In this document: positions 1 through 6,745 of the stretch, one piece after another
Position numbering within the stretch: the first letter of the stretch is position 1
Layout of the letters: the number at the start of each line of letters is the position of its first letter
Source of the DNA: a virus
Reading direction: 5' to 3' (one strand)
DNA length: 34,660 nt
Virus record (IMG/VR): IMGVR_UViG_3300020470_000088
Coordinates: 1 to 34,660 of that record
Program-made: the position numbers and the translations under genes
The notes under the pieces: generated by a model
Told to the model about the DNA's origin: nothing
Seen by the model: only the letters and a program-made list of their open reading frames with translations
Database searches by the model: none

Positions 1-16
1 AAAGTGTAAACAAAGG

Positions 17-44
17 TTAACGAATCGGTTATACTGACTATACA
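17..44 (+). promoter_or_regulatory. weak candidate promoter for the leftmost gene
   Basis: TTAACG at 17-22 and TATACA at 39-44 are separated by 16 nt and each matches the sigma70 consensus at four of six positions. A second -10-like TATACT lies at 30-35. Either would start transcription only a few bases before the Shine-Dalgarno at 52-58. Transcription may instead come from genes left of the window. Confidence 0.3.
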
Positions 45-66
45 CAATCACAAAGGAGTGTACAAA

Positions 67-957
67 ATGAAACTACTAAAACAATACATACTTGATACAG
101 CTACCGAGGAATTGGCTAGATACGTGACAAATCAATTTGAACCGTCTGGGCTATCATACAAAGAGCTACTAGGTACAAAAAACGGGTTTTCCACCTTGCT
201 AGGAAAATCCACCAAATGGGCTAATGACTTTGGTGACTATTGGGTGACTGGTATGTACTTGGCACCCCATAGCGAAGTACACGGTTTGCAATTGTGTTGG
301 GGTCGGGGTGCGTGCGTTCGTTCGTGTCTCATATATACCGGTCATAATGGTGTCAGACCTACAAACCACATGAAAAAAGACATGCATATTTCAGAACGTA
401 GGACGCGCGCCCTTTTTGAACACACCGAAATGTTTCTGACTCGGCTAATTGCTCAAATTATGATGATGTCAAATCAGCGTGATAGTTTAATGATTCGGTT
501 AAATGGGACTAGTGATATTCGATGGGAATTCATTTTAGACTTGCGCAAGATGTCCGATGATTTCGGCTGTAAATTCTTTGATTACACTAAACTACCACTA
601 TCCAAGCGCGCGCCAATTGATGGCGTGTATCGTCTCTGTTATTCGTATGATGAAAAAAAGGTCAGCTGGGACCGTGCTACAGAATACATTGAGGCGGGCT
701 ATCCCGTGGCAGTTGTACTCACTAAAGAAGACTACAAAAAAGTTTTGAGTTGGACAAATGAGTACATCATCGATGGGGATGCGCACGATATACGCTATTT
801 TGATTCGGGTATCTGTGTACTCAAATACAAAAGACCTACCGGTAAATATGCACAAACACCTAACGAGCAATTCATTCAATCGGTGCAAGTGGTCTCTAAT
901 CTTGCATACAAAAAACTAGCCTATGAACACACAAAAAAATACGGGGTGACGGTATGA
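67..957 (+). CDS. GP88-family phage protein (function unknown)
   Basis: A 296-aa protein that matches from memory the 'gene product 88' family of phage proteins. Seen in the sequence: a Cys cluster in the first third (LCWGRGACVRSCLIYTG), followed by a basic ERRTRALFEHTEMFL stretch, the diagnostic RLNGTSDIRWE, FFDYTKLP, an AVVLT strand, and DGDAHDIRYFDSG near the C terminus. These blocks occur in that order in family members. No biochemical role is established for the family; the clustered Cys suggest metal binding (inference). The start is placed at ATG 67, eight bases after the AAAGGAG at 52-58. An in-frame GTG at 58 overlaps that Shine-Dalgarno and is unlikely. It opens a run of small plus-strand genes, and the next gene overlaps it by ATGA. 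Confidence 0.75.
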   Translation: MKLLKQYILDTATEELARYVTNQFEPSGLSYKELLGTKNGFSTLLGKSTKWANDFGDYWVTGMYLAPHSEVHGLQLCWGRGACVRSCLIYTGHNGVRPTNHMKKDMHISERRTRALFEHTEMFLTRLIAQIMMMSNQRDSLMIRLNGTSDIRWEFILDLRKMSDDFGCKFFDYTKLPLSKRAPIDGVYRLCYSYDEKKVSWDRATEYIEAGYPVAVVLTKEDYKKVLSWTNEYIIDGDAHDIRYFDSGICVLKYKRPTGKYAQTPNEQFIQSVQVVSNLAYKKLAYEHTKKYGVTV

Positions 958-1124
958 ATAGATTTCAAAAATATATTGTCACTGGTGTTGATGTATATGG
1001 CAAGCGGTTCCGCTTGGAATATAAAAGTTTTGATATGGCATTTCGTATAAATTTGTATAGCGGGTCTGTGTGGGGTGTCTGTAAGTGCTCTGGAAAACGT
1101 GAACTTTTAAAACGGGTATGGTGA
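954..1124 (+). CDS. small hypothetical protein, 56 aa
   Basis: This reading frame starts at an ATG overlapping the stop of the upstream gene (ATGA at 954-957), with a GGGGTGA Shine-Dalgarno-like stretch about eight bases before it. The product begins MNRFQKYIVTGVDVYGKRF and reads like one small basic, beta-rich domain with two Cys (CKC) near residue 44. It resembles small phage proteins that carry a 'VTGVDxxGKRF' opening, but I do not recognise a named family. Translational coupling and the tight packing up to the next gene are the main evidence that it is real. Confidence 0.6.
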   Translation: MNRFQKYIVTGVDVYGKRFRLEYKSFDMAFRINLYSGSVWGVCKCSGKRELLKRVW

Positions 1125-1125
1125 T

Positions 1126-1233
1126 ATGAGGAGACTCGATATATTTTATGCCTGCTGGGGCGCCTTGCTTTTTATCTTGGCTTGTTATCTCGGTTTGCTG
1201 TGTTTGTCGGTTTTATGTAGGGGGCTGGTGTGA
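1126..1233 (+). CDS. small membrane peptide, 35 aa
   Basis: The frame starts one base after the preceding stop and encodes a 35-residue peptide. A short charged N terminus (MRRLD) is followed by one long hydrophobic segment rich in Leu, Cys and Phe (about residues 7-30), then CRGLV. This is the composition of a single-pass membrane peptide, inserted probably with the positive end inside. The Shine-Dalgarno is weak (GGTGAT), so translation likely depends on termination of the gene before it. No family is recognised. It could be an accessory lysis or superinfection peptide, but nothing here proves that. Confidence 0.45.
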   Translation: MRRLDIFYACWGALLFILACYLGLLCLSVLCRGLV

Positions 1234-1301
1234 AAGAATTGACTTTCTGGTTTTATGTTTGGCTATTGTTCAATTGCGTTGGAGGTTGTTATGGCTGTTA
1301 A
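1230..1301 (+). CDS. possible 23-aa hydrophobic peptide
   Basis: A GTG at 1230 overlaps the upstream TGA (GTGA) and sits five bases after AGGGGG. It would encode MKELTFWFYVWLLFNCVGGC plus three residues, a charged start followed by an aromatic membrane segment. It runs 11 bases into the next gene. The start context is reasonable, but 23 residues is short enough to be chance. It may serve only to couple translation to the 1291 start. Confidence 0.25.
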   Translation: MKELTFWFYVWLLFNCVGGCYGC

Positions 1302-1521
1302 AGTTACATTGTTGGTTGAAGACGATGTGGGAGACTGGGTCACCTTGGAGTTAGAAACCGAGTACAACAAAATTGTGTCGCAAGATGAAAATCAAATGAT
1401 GGATTATCTTTTCGGGCGCGTACTCGGTGATGGTATAGAGTCTTTTGATACGCTATGCTCATACATCATCATAATAGACTACACTGACGGCTCCTCTTTT
1501 ACTCGGTGGAAATTGCTGTAA
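1291..1521 (+). CDS. small acidic hypothetical protein, 76 aa
   Basis: The start at 1291 is chosen because GGAGG lies at 1281-1285 with six bases of spacing; the upstream in-frame ATG at 1255 has no such site. The protein begins MAVKVTLLVEDDVGDWVTLE and alternates hydrophobic and acidic residues, giving a predicted small alpha/beta or beta-sheet domain. A YIIIIDYTDGSSFTRWKLL strand forms the C terminus. Function is unknown. It ends the leftmost run of tightly packed small genes and is followed by a strong stem-loop at 1538-1572. Confidence 0.65.
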   Translation: MAVKVTLLVEDDVGDWVTLELETEYNKIVSQDENQMMDYLFGRVLGDGIESFDTLCSYIIIIDYTDGSSFTRWKLL

Positions 1522-1537
1522 TAACAACAACAGTATC

Positions 1538-1572
1538 TATATTGCGGTTGCATTATGTGCAATCGCAATATA
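1538..1572 (+). other. 15-bp stem-loop, possible terminator or RNA processing site
   Basis: TATATTGCGGTTGCA at 1538-1552 pairs with TGCAATCGCAATATA at 1558-1572 through a five-base loop, with a single G-U pair. No T tract follows on either strand, so this is not a textbook intrinsic terminator. It may protect or process the 3' end of the small-gene transcript. Confidence 0.6.
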
Positions 1573-1624
1573 AAATACTAAATAACATCATAAACTATCA
1601 TTAACAACTAACAAAGGACACAAG

Positions 1625-1936
1625 ATGACCCAACAAAAGAACGGTAAGGGAAGACCGAAGGGAAGCGGTAACGGTCGCTTATTGGCTCCGAAGAATCTAA
1701 TTAGTAGGGCTATTAAGGAGAGGAATATAAACAGCCTCCTATGGGCATTCATAACGCTTACACATAACGAAATCAAGGAGGATGGGAAGCCGTCAACGTT
1801 TTCAGGTAGCGACTTACAACACTTTGTCAAATTGCTGCACTTGCGAGAAGTCGAGCGACCAATGCAGAATGATGCAAATGCAGAAATGGCTACACTGCAG
1901 TTGCAACAATGGCTGGATGCAGACACAGCAAAATGA
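1625..1936 (+). CDS. hypothetical 103-aa protein, possible small terminase or DNA-binding protein
   Basis: AAAGGA nine bases before ATG 1625 supports the start. The N terminus is basic and glycine-rich (KGRPKGSGNGR), resembling an AT-hook. A helical middle (LISRAIKERNINSLLWAFIT) follows, and the protein ends in a helix-forming tail with many Gln, Ala and Leu residues. It is the last clear plus-strand gene before the large terminase, where many phages place the small terminase subunit. The length fits the smaller members of that group, and a basic N terminus would suit DNA binding. No terS signature is recognisable and a 1.1-kb gap separates it from terL, so the role is an inference from position. 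Confidence 0.5.
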   Translation: MTQQKNGKGRPKGSGNGRLLAPKNLISRAIKERNINSLLWAFITLTHNEIKEDGKPSTFSGSDLQHFVKLLHLREVERPMQNDANAEMATLQLQQWLDADTAK

Positions 1937-2107
1937 CGCGGGCGCAACAATGCTGTCGGTGCAATATGTTGCAAACGCAAAATCATCGTTAGGCGGATAG
2001 AACGGCTGGGGGTTACTTGGACTATCTAGACTGTGTAAGTCAAACAGCAAATCTCGGTGGCAGTTAGTACATCGCCAGTGTGGAAAGGGAGGGGGTGAAA
2101 ACGGTTC
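1937..2107. other. non-coding stretch upstream of palindromic promoter 1
   Basis: I see no supported gene here. It is richer in G than its surroundings and ends in a purine-rich run around 2080-2100 (GGGAGGGGGTG). I looked for a tRNA around 2000-2060 and could not build a cloverleaf. Confidence 0.4.
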
Positions 2108-2131
2108 AACACAACTGTGTTGTGTTATAGT
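2108..2131 (+). promoter_or_regulatory. palindromic operator fused to an extended -10 promoter (copy 1)
   Basis: AACACAACTGTGTTGTGTT (2108-2126) is a perfect 8-3-8 inverted repeat. Its last T is the first base of TATAGT (2126-2131), and TGT precedes that, giving an extended -10 (TGnTATAGT). There is no good -35. A dimeric regulator on the palindrome would sit exactly where polymerase contacts the spacer. A near-identical arrangement recurs at 2709-2732. Confidence 0.65.
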
Positions 2132-2221
2132 GAAACACCTCTCCCGAACACACGGCAGTTGTACGGCTTGGCTGTTTGTCGATGTCCGAGATTAGGTGGT
2201 GACCAAGTTACAGGAGATATA

Positions 2222-2266
2222 GCAACGCCGGAGAGTGTGTTATATAAACACGCTCGTAGGCGTTGC
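2222..2266 (+). ncRNA. two-tier stem-loop, candidate structured RNA
   Basis: An outer 8-bp stem (GCAACGCC / GGCGTTGC), a GGA/GTA internal loop and an inner 9-bp stem (GAGTGTGTT / AACACGCTC, one G-U) close a five-base loop. It lies about 85 bases downstream of promoter copy 1 in a stretch without a supported gene, so it would fall in that transcript. There is no T tract, which argues against a simple terminator. The class is unknown. Confidence 0.45.
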
Positions 2267-2316
2267 GGTCGCCTCACTAGTTCCAGATGGTATCTACTCG
2301 AATAACTAAAAGTCTA

Positions 2317-2361
2317 AGCCCCGTGCGAATGTGATACTCAATCACATTGTAGCACGGGGCT
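2317..2361 (-). terminator. intrinsic terminator of the minus-strand 94-aa gene
   Basis: A perfect 10-bp outer stem (AGCCCCGTGC / GCACGGGGCT) and an inner 8-bp stem (AATGTGAT / ATCACATT) lie eight bases past the stop of the minus-strand gene. On the minus strand the stem is followed by TTAGACTTTT. The two-tier shape, including a GTA on one side of the internal loop, resembles the hairpin at 2222-2266. Confidence 0.6.
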
Positions 2362-2368
2362 GGTCGAC

Positions 2369-2653
2369 TTACTCCTCTAGGTTTTCCGGAAAGATTGCTA
2401 GGAATGTGTTGAAGTGAAAGAGACCTGGTGCGTCAAATATGTAAAAGTTCGCGTCTCTTAAAACGTTCTTTACTCTATCAACATCATCTTGTAGTTTCTG
2501 ATTGTCATCGATTGTAAGTTGATACAGTTGCACCATAAGGTTTTGTCCGTGTGTATGAACAATAGCCTCGCTACTCATATCAAGACTGTTAAGCGCTGAC
2601 TCTATCGAGTCTGCTCGTTGTGCTAAGTATGAGTGGGATAGTTGGTTAGTCAT
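2369..2653 (-). CDS. small hypothetical protein, 94 aa
   Basis: The start is placed at position 2653, where TGGAG precedes the ATG by about seven bases. The longer in-frame start (MEIKM) would include that Shine-Dalgarno in the coding region. The protein is helical, beginning MTNQLSHSYLAQRADSIESA with a central segment rich in Asp, Gln and Leu, and ends in an aromatic stretch (FYIFDAPGLFHFNTFLAIF). I recognise no family. It is an isolated minus-strand gene inside a plus-strand region, flanked on each side by a palindrome-promoter element and followed by its own terminator. That placement would suit a regulatory or accessory gene, but no HTH is seen. Confidence 0.65.
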   Translation of the reverse strand: MTNQLSHSYLAQRADSIESALNSLDMSSEAIVHTHGQNLMVQLYQLTIDDNQKLQDDVDRVKNVLRDANFYIFDAPGLFHFNTFLAIFPENLEE

Positions 2654-2708
2654 TTTAATCTCCAATGATTAAGGTTAAGCCCGTAGGCAGTGTGTGTATG
2701 AACGGGTG

Positions 2709-2732
2709 AGCATAACTGTGTTATGCTATAGT
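2709..2732 (+). promoter_or_regulatory. palindromic operator fused to an extended -10 promoter (copy 2)
   Basis: AGCATAACTGTGTTATGCT (2709-2727) is a perfect 8-3-8 inverted repeat with the same core, AACTGTGTT, as copy 1. It is fused to TATAGT at 2727-2732, preceded by TGC, and both copies continue with GAAA. It points toward terL and lies 77 bases downstream of where the promoter of the divergent 94-aa gene must end, so one bound regulator could affect both directions. Confidence 0.65.
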
Positions 2733-2849
2733 GAAAGGAACACACAACTACAGAGGGCTAACCGACATTGGGTTACTGACAACTACCCACGGCAACGATG
2801 TGCAATGATATGCTGTGTGTAGATATGTATGCTAACTCCTCTATGCTAT

Positions 2850-2908
2850 CTCCCCTCACTGCCTATTCCCCTGGAAGAACAACGTAGCGAAAGAGGTAGC
2901 AAGGGGAG
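2850..2908 (+). ncRNA. long stem-loop in the terL leader, candidate structured RNA
   Basis: CTCCCCT (2850-2856) pairs with AGGGGAG (2902-2908). After a CA/CA internal loop, CTGCCT (2859-2864) pairs with AGGTAG (2894-2899), enclosing a 29-base apical region. A smaller stem follows at 2939-2955 (ACGACC / GGTCGT). No supported gene lies between promoter copy 2 and terL, so the roughly 300 bases would be untranslated leader or a separate small RNA. Confidence 0.4.
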
Positions 2909-2977
2909 TGGAGAACGGCACTGAACGTGACGTGCGTAACGACCCTTGCGGTCGTCTATGTGTGTATGCGTGTGTGT

Positions 2978-2989
2978 TGTGTTATGCTA
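2978..2989 (+). repeat. degenerate third copy of the operator half-site
   Basis: TGTGTTATGCTA repeats exactly the right half of palindrome 2 (2717-2728). The left arm is replaced by alternating GT and there is no TATAGT. It may be a decayed or low-affinity site 85 bases before terL. Confidence 0.4.
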
Positions 2990-3002
2990 GTCTAATAAAC
3001 TA

Positions 3003-3048
3003 GTGGCGATAAAAATATGATACATTAATTCATATCTTTTATCGCCAC
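3003..3048 (+). other. 18-bp stem-loop immediately upstream of terL
   Basis: GTGGCGATAAAA (3003-3014) pairs perfectly with TTTTATCGCCAC (3037-3048), and ATATGA pairs with TCATAT inside it, leaving a nine-base loop and one bulged C. It ends 25 bases before the terL start, which has only a weak Shine-Dalgarno. It could set terL translation or mark a cleavage site; no T tract follows on the plus strand. Confidence 0.6.
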
Positions 3049-3073
3049 GGTCAACTACTCATTAGGCTGGTCA

Positions 3074-4585
3074 ATGCAACTCACTCAAGTACAATCAATC
3101 TTTACTGACCCATTCCAGTTCATTAGTCGCTTAAACATTGTCGATAAGACTGGTAAGGTTGTTAAACTGGTATTGAATGCCGAGCAGATAGATATAATCA
3201 ATGCCTTGCAAGAGGGTAATGACACACTTATTCTTAAGCCTAGGCAGATAGGTAGTAGTACTGTTGTATGTGCTTATATGTTCTGGAAAGCATACACAGC
3301 AACAACACCATTAACTTGTATCATCTTGTCTTATAAGATTGCTAGTTCTAAACACTTACTGCATATACACAAGAGATTCTATCAGTATCTTCCTGAGGTG
3401 TTGAAAAGACCATTAGATGTAGACAATACAACAGAGTTGGCATTCAAGGGTGGTGGTAGGATTGTCGCAGCTGCAGCAACTCAAGCAGGTGGTCTACGTT
3501 CTTACACTTGTTCTATGCTACACATATCAGAGTATGCTTTTGCAGAGAATCCTGAGGAGTTAAAGGCAACTGCTATTAGTGCATTGAATGATGGTCAACT
3601 AGTGATTGAGAGTACTGCTAACTATTACAATGATGCGTTATGGAAAGAGATACACAAGTGTTTGATAGGTGAGGCTAGTTGGAGATACTTGTTCTTTCCT
3701 TGGTTTAAGCATTCAGAGTATACAATGGAAGATATACCAATAGAGTTGACTGATACAGAGTTAAAACTACAAGAAGATTATGGCTTAACATTGGGTCAGT
3801 TGTGTTGGCGAAGAGAGAAAGTCAGTAAGTTAGGATGGGAGAAGTTTGTACGAGAGTATCCTTTGACATTGGATGAGGCATATAGGATAAGTGGTAATAC
3901 GTATTTTAACTATGAAGACTTTGAGAATGTAGAGGTAATAACGGTAAGTCCAACAGAATGGGTAACGTTTGAAGAGCCTAAGGAAGATGATACGTATGCT
4001 ATTGGAGTAGATGTTAGTGGTGGTGTTGGTAGAGACTATGCAGTTGTGTATTGTGTAAGTAGAATGACATTGCAACCGGTGTGTATCTATAGAAGTAATA
4101 CGGTAAGTCCAGTACAATTAGCAGATTATATATACGATATGAGTGTGACATATAATAATGCATTGACATTGGTAGAGAGTAACAACTATGGACTAGCGAC
4201 GATAAATGAGTTAAAGCACCAAGGGTTCTATAGGTTTTGGTTAGATGCATTAACTGGAAAAGATTTCTTAACTACTTCAAGAACAAAACCACTATTATTC
4301 GAGAATCTCAAGAAAGGAATACAGACTGGTGCTATTAGAATGATAGACAATATAACGATGACAGAACTAAGAAGTATAACAGTAGATGAGAAAGGTGTGC
4401 TAAAGTTTGGTGAGGATATGGACACTCACTGTGATAGTGCAATGGCAATGGCATTAGCATATTGGTGTTTGAATAGTGTTAAGGTTAAAGAGCGAGCATA
4501 TTTACCGGATTGGATAATTGATATGAAAGCAGATAGAATCAGAGATAATGCTGGTGTTAGTCCCAGGTTGCATAGACGGTATTGA
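3074..4585 (+). CDS. terL: terminase large subunit
   Basis: The 503-aa motor and nuclease that cuts concatemers and pumps DNA through the portal. ATPase half: a deviant Walker A, LKPRQIGSST, at about 54-63; a Walker B region, LHISEYAF, at about 149-156 with catalytic Glu preceded by Ser rather than Asp, as seen in some phage terminases; and a coupling motif, ESTAN, near 179. Nuclease half: GVDVSGGVGRDYAVV (first metal-binding Asp), a middle acidic motif LVESNNYG, and a C-terminal DTHCDSAMAMALAYW. Length is usual for the family. The Shine-Dalgarno is poor (AGG 11 bases upstream) and a large stem-loop ends at 3048, so translation may be controlled. The portal gene follows after 34 bases. Confidence 0.93.
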   Translation: MQLTQVQSIFTDPFQFISRLNIVDKTGKVVKLVLNAEQIDIINALQEGNDTLILKPRQIGSSTVVCAYMFWKAYTATTPLTCIILSYKIASSKHLLHIHKRFYQYLPEVLKRPLDVDNTTELAFKGGGRIVAAAATQAGGLRSYTCSMLHISEYAFAENPEELKATAISALNDGQLVIESTANYYNDALWKEIHKCLIGEASWRYLFFPWFKHSEYTMEDIPIELTDTELKLQEDYGLTLGQLCWRREKVSKLGWEKFVREYPLTLDEAYRISGNTYFNYEDFENVEVITVSPTEWVTFEEPKEDDTYAIGVDVSGGVGRDYAVVYCVSRMTLQPVCIYRSNTVSPVQLADYIYDMSVTYNNALTLVESNNYGLATINELKHQGFYRFWLDALTGKDFLTTSRTKPLLFENLKKGIQTGAIRMIDNITMTELRSITVDEKGVLKFGEDMDTHCDSAMAMALAYWCLNSVKVKERAYLPDWIIDMKADRIRDNAGVSPRLHRRY

Positions 4586-4619
4586 AAGTGTATAGTATTG
4601 TTGGTGTTGGAGAATAGAT

Positions 4620-6266
4620 ATGCGTACGAATACTGAGATTGTACATTTGATTAGAACTGTGTTGGATGAGCATAATCATTTCTATGACCAACAAAGAGCA
4701 GAGTTAAAACGATACCGAGATGTATATGAGAATCGTTTTTGGCAGTCAGAGTATATGGATGACACGATGGTTCGTGTGGAGACTGCTGATTGTTTTGCTT
4801 ATGTTGAGGGATTCATAGCGTCTTTGTTTTCTAGGAATCCAGCAATAGTTGTTTCTAAAGATAAAAGTATTGCTGAGGGTAATCCTCAAATGGCACAAGA
4901 AGTGGTTAATCGTTTTTTGTTTGACAAACGAGAGCAATTAGAGATAGCAAGTAGACTCGCCCTTATTTATCCCTCAAGTTTCTTGAAACTTTCTCCCACT
5001 GATAGTACGGATATGCTTGAAAGAGTCTCTATCCGTGCTATTCCGTGTTGGGAGATTATTCGAGATTTAGATGCGTCGAGTTGGGAAGAGCAACGGTTTG
5101 TGGCACATACGTACTACTTGAGCATACCTGAGGCTAGAGAAAAGTTTGGCAAAAAGAAGTTTACGGCTATACCGAAAGTAGAATACTTTACACCACAAGA
5201 AAAGTATACTGGTGTTAGTGAAGATTTACCAGATGATTATTTGTATATTCAAATAGTAGAGTTTTACGACCTAGCATACGATAAGTTGTATATGTGGACT
5301 CCAAACCATAATGATGGTGAAACCTTGTTGGAGAAAAGTCAGATACCGATTCGGACTTATGACGACAAACCGATGAGTAGTATTTGTCCGTTGTATTATT
5401 CTCGACGACCAGAGAAACCAATGTTGGGTATGAGTGCTGTATGTCGAGTATATGACCAGTTTTATGAGAAGAACATTCTGCGTACATATTGGGCGAATAG
5501 TGTACGAAGAGATTCTCGTCAATATTTGTATAAAGAGGGTGCATTAGATGAAGAGGCATTGGCTAAGATTACTGCCGGTGTAGATGGTGCAATGATTCCG
5601 GTAGATGAACCGATACTGGATGGTGTTATACGTAGTGTTGGTGTTGAGCCATTGAGTGGTAACTTTGATAGATATTTGACCTACATTGAGCAAGATATAA
5701 ACCGTGGAAGTATTCTTGCTCCCTTTAGTCGGGGAGAGGCGACTAAAGCGACGGCAACCGAAGTGACTGCTTTGGCTCAATACTCTGCTAGTGAGATTGG
5801 TAAGATGGCTAGGGAACGAGATAATGCGATAGAGTTGTTGGCTTTAACGTATCTTAGGACCATTGCTTTGTTAGCAGAAGATGATGAGACTGCGTTTATT
5901 GAACTAGAGGGTTTACCAAAAATTATTACGGTTACTGACCTAGATGCCAAGTTTAAAATGGTTGCATTGGACCAGTCGTCTACTCCTTTGTCAGAGGCAA
6001 TCAAACGGTCCAACTTGGTTCAACTAATGCCAGTGTTAATGCAGTTGGGAGTACCAATGGATAAAGTAAAAGATGAGATTATCCGTTTGTACGACTTACC
6101 CGAATCCTTTAAAGAAAGCCCACCAGCACCTCCAGCTGCACCTCCAGGAATGGGCGGTGCAATGGGTGGCGGTCCAGAAGACTTGACCACAGTACCTGGT
6201 GAAGTTGGGGCAATGGGAGAATCACCACTACAACAACTACCACAAATGTTGAATAGAGCCAGATAA
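4620..6266 (+). CDS. portal protein (head-tail connector)
   Basis: A 548-aa protein placed directly after terL with GGAG before ATG 4620. As a dodecameric ring it would sit at one capsid vertex, dock the terminase and pass DNA. The N terminus is helical (TVLDEHNHFYDQQRAELKRY) and the middle is an alpha/beta mixture with long helices typical of podoviral portals. A segment near 380-410 (FSRGEATKATATEVTALAQ) looks like the helix entering the tunnel region. The C terminus is a low-complexity Pro/Gly/Met tail (PPAPPAAPPGMGGAMGGG), common in portals. Assignment rests on size, position and these features rather than on one diagnostic motif. Its TAA overlaps the next ATG. Confidence 0.85.
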   Translation: MRTNTEIVHLIRTVLDEHNHFYDQQRAELKRYRDVYENRFWQSEYMDDTMVRVETADCFAYVEGFIASLFSRNPAIVVSKDKSIAEGNPQMAQEVVNRFLFDKREQLEIASRLALIYPSSFLKLSPTDSTDMLERVSIRAIPCWEIIRDLDASSWEEQRFVAHTYYLSIPEAREKFGKKKFTAIPKVEYFTPQEKYTGVSEDLPDDYLYIQIVEFYDLAYDKLYMWTPNHNDGETLLEKSQIPIRTYDDKPMSSICPLYYSRRPEKPMLGMSAVCRVYDQFYEKNILRTYWANSVRRDSRQYLYKEGALDEEALAKITAGVDGAMIPVDEPILDGVIRSVGVEPLSGNFDRYLTYIEQDINRGSILAPFSRGEATKATATEVTALAQYSASEIGKMARERDNAIELLALTYLRTIALLAEDDETAFIELEGLPKIITVTDLDAKFKMVALDQSSTPLSEAIKRSNLVQLMPVLMQLGVPMDKVKDEIIRLYDLPESFKESPPAPPAAPPGMGGAMGGGPEDLTTVPGEVGAMGESPLQQLPQMLNRAR

Positions 6267-6745
6267 TGCCACTGTATGCCTACAAATGCCGTAACTGTAA
6301 TAAGATTCACGAAGAAATTTTGCGAATAAACGAACCACATCTCGAAACCTGCGGTTTAGATACTTTTGAAAGTGGTTGTGGTGGTAGTTTATATCAATTA
6401 ATTTTTGCGCCACAGGCGCATACTAGTTGGAATACTACTGGTAGATATGGTGCTAATGGCTATTTTAGTCACGCGCTGGGCAAGCACGTTGATAGCCACC
6501 GTGCTGAACAAAAGATAATGGAGTCCAAAGGTTTTGTTTGTGAGGCAGATTTACCCAAGGACCGGTGGGACGATGCGGTAACTCGACAAAAAGAACGAGT
6601 TGCAATACAGGATAAGTGTATTGAAACGTATACATCCGCTTTAGATAGTGGTAAAACTAAAGAAGAAGCTGTGGTCGAGGCGTTTACTGCCGAAGACGCA
6701 TTGTCTGGTAAACTCGATAAAGCATTCTCAGGAGATAACAAATGA
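6266..6745 (+). CDS. FmdB-type zinc-ribbon protein
   Basis: The 159-aa product starts MPLYAYKCRNCNKIHEE, the signature of the FmdB/CxxC zinc-ribbon family. C8 and C11 form the first knuckle and C29 with C38 the likely second, although the spacing of the latter pair is longer than usual. The remaining 110 residues are helical and charged. The role of these ribbons in phage head modules is not established; they may bind nucleic acid or help assembly. The start overlaps the portal stop (TAATG) and no strong Shine-Dalgarno is visible, so translation is probably coupled to the portal. It ends by ATGA overlap with the next gene. Confidence 0.75.
   Translation: MPLYAYKCRNCNKIHEEILRINEPHLETCGLDTFESGCGGSLYQLIFAPQAHTSWNTTGRYGANGYFSHALGKHVDSHRAEQKIMESKGFVCEADLPKDRWDDAVTRQKERVAIQDKCIETYTSALDSGKTKEEAVVEAFTAEDALSGKLDKAFSGDNK

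Noticed and set aside
1588-1986. 132-aa minus-strand open frame antisense to the 1625 gene
   Set aside because: It has no Shine-Dalgarno, a biased composition (Ser, Cys, Leu, Phe) and opposes a gene with good start context; it is a shadow.
2000-2060. Possible tRNA
   Set aside because: No seven-base acceptor stem, anticodon arm or GGTTCGA-type T arm can be assembled.
2117-2305. 62-aa plus-strand frame downstream of palindrome 1
   Set aside because: Its start lies within the palindrome and upstream of the predicted transcription start, it has no Shine-Dalgarno, and it runs through the stable 2222-2266 stem.
2789-2886. Short frame MCNDML... in the terL leader
   Set aside because: 29 codons with no Shine-Dalgarno, overlapping a strong stem-loop.
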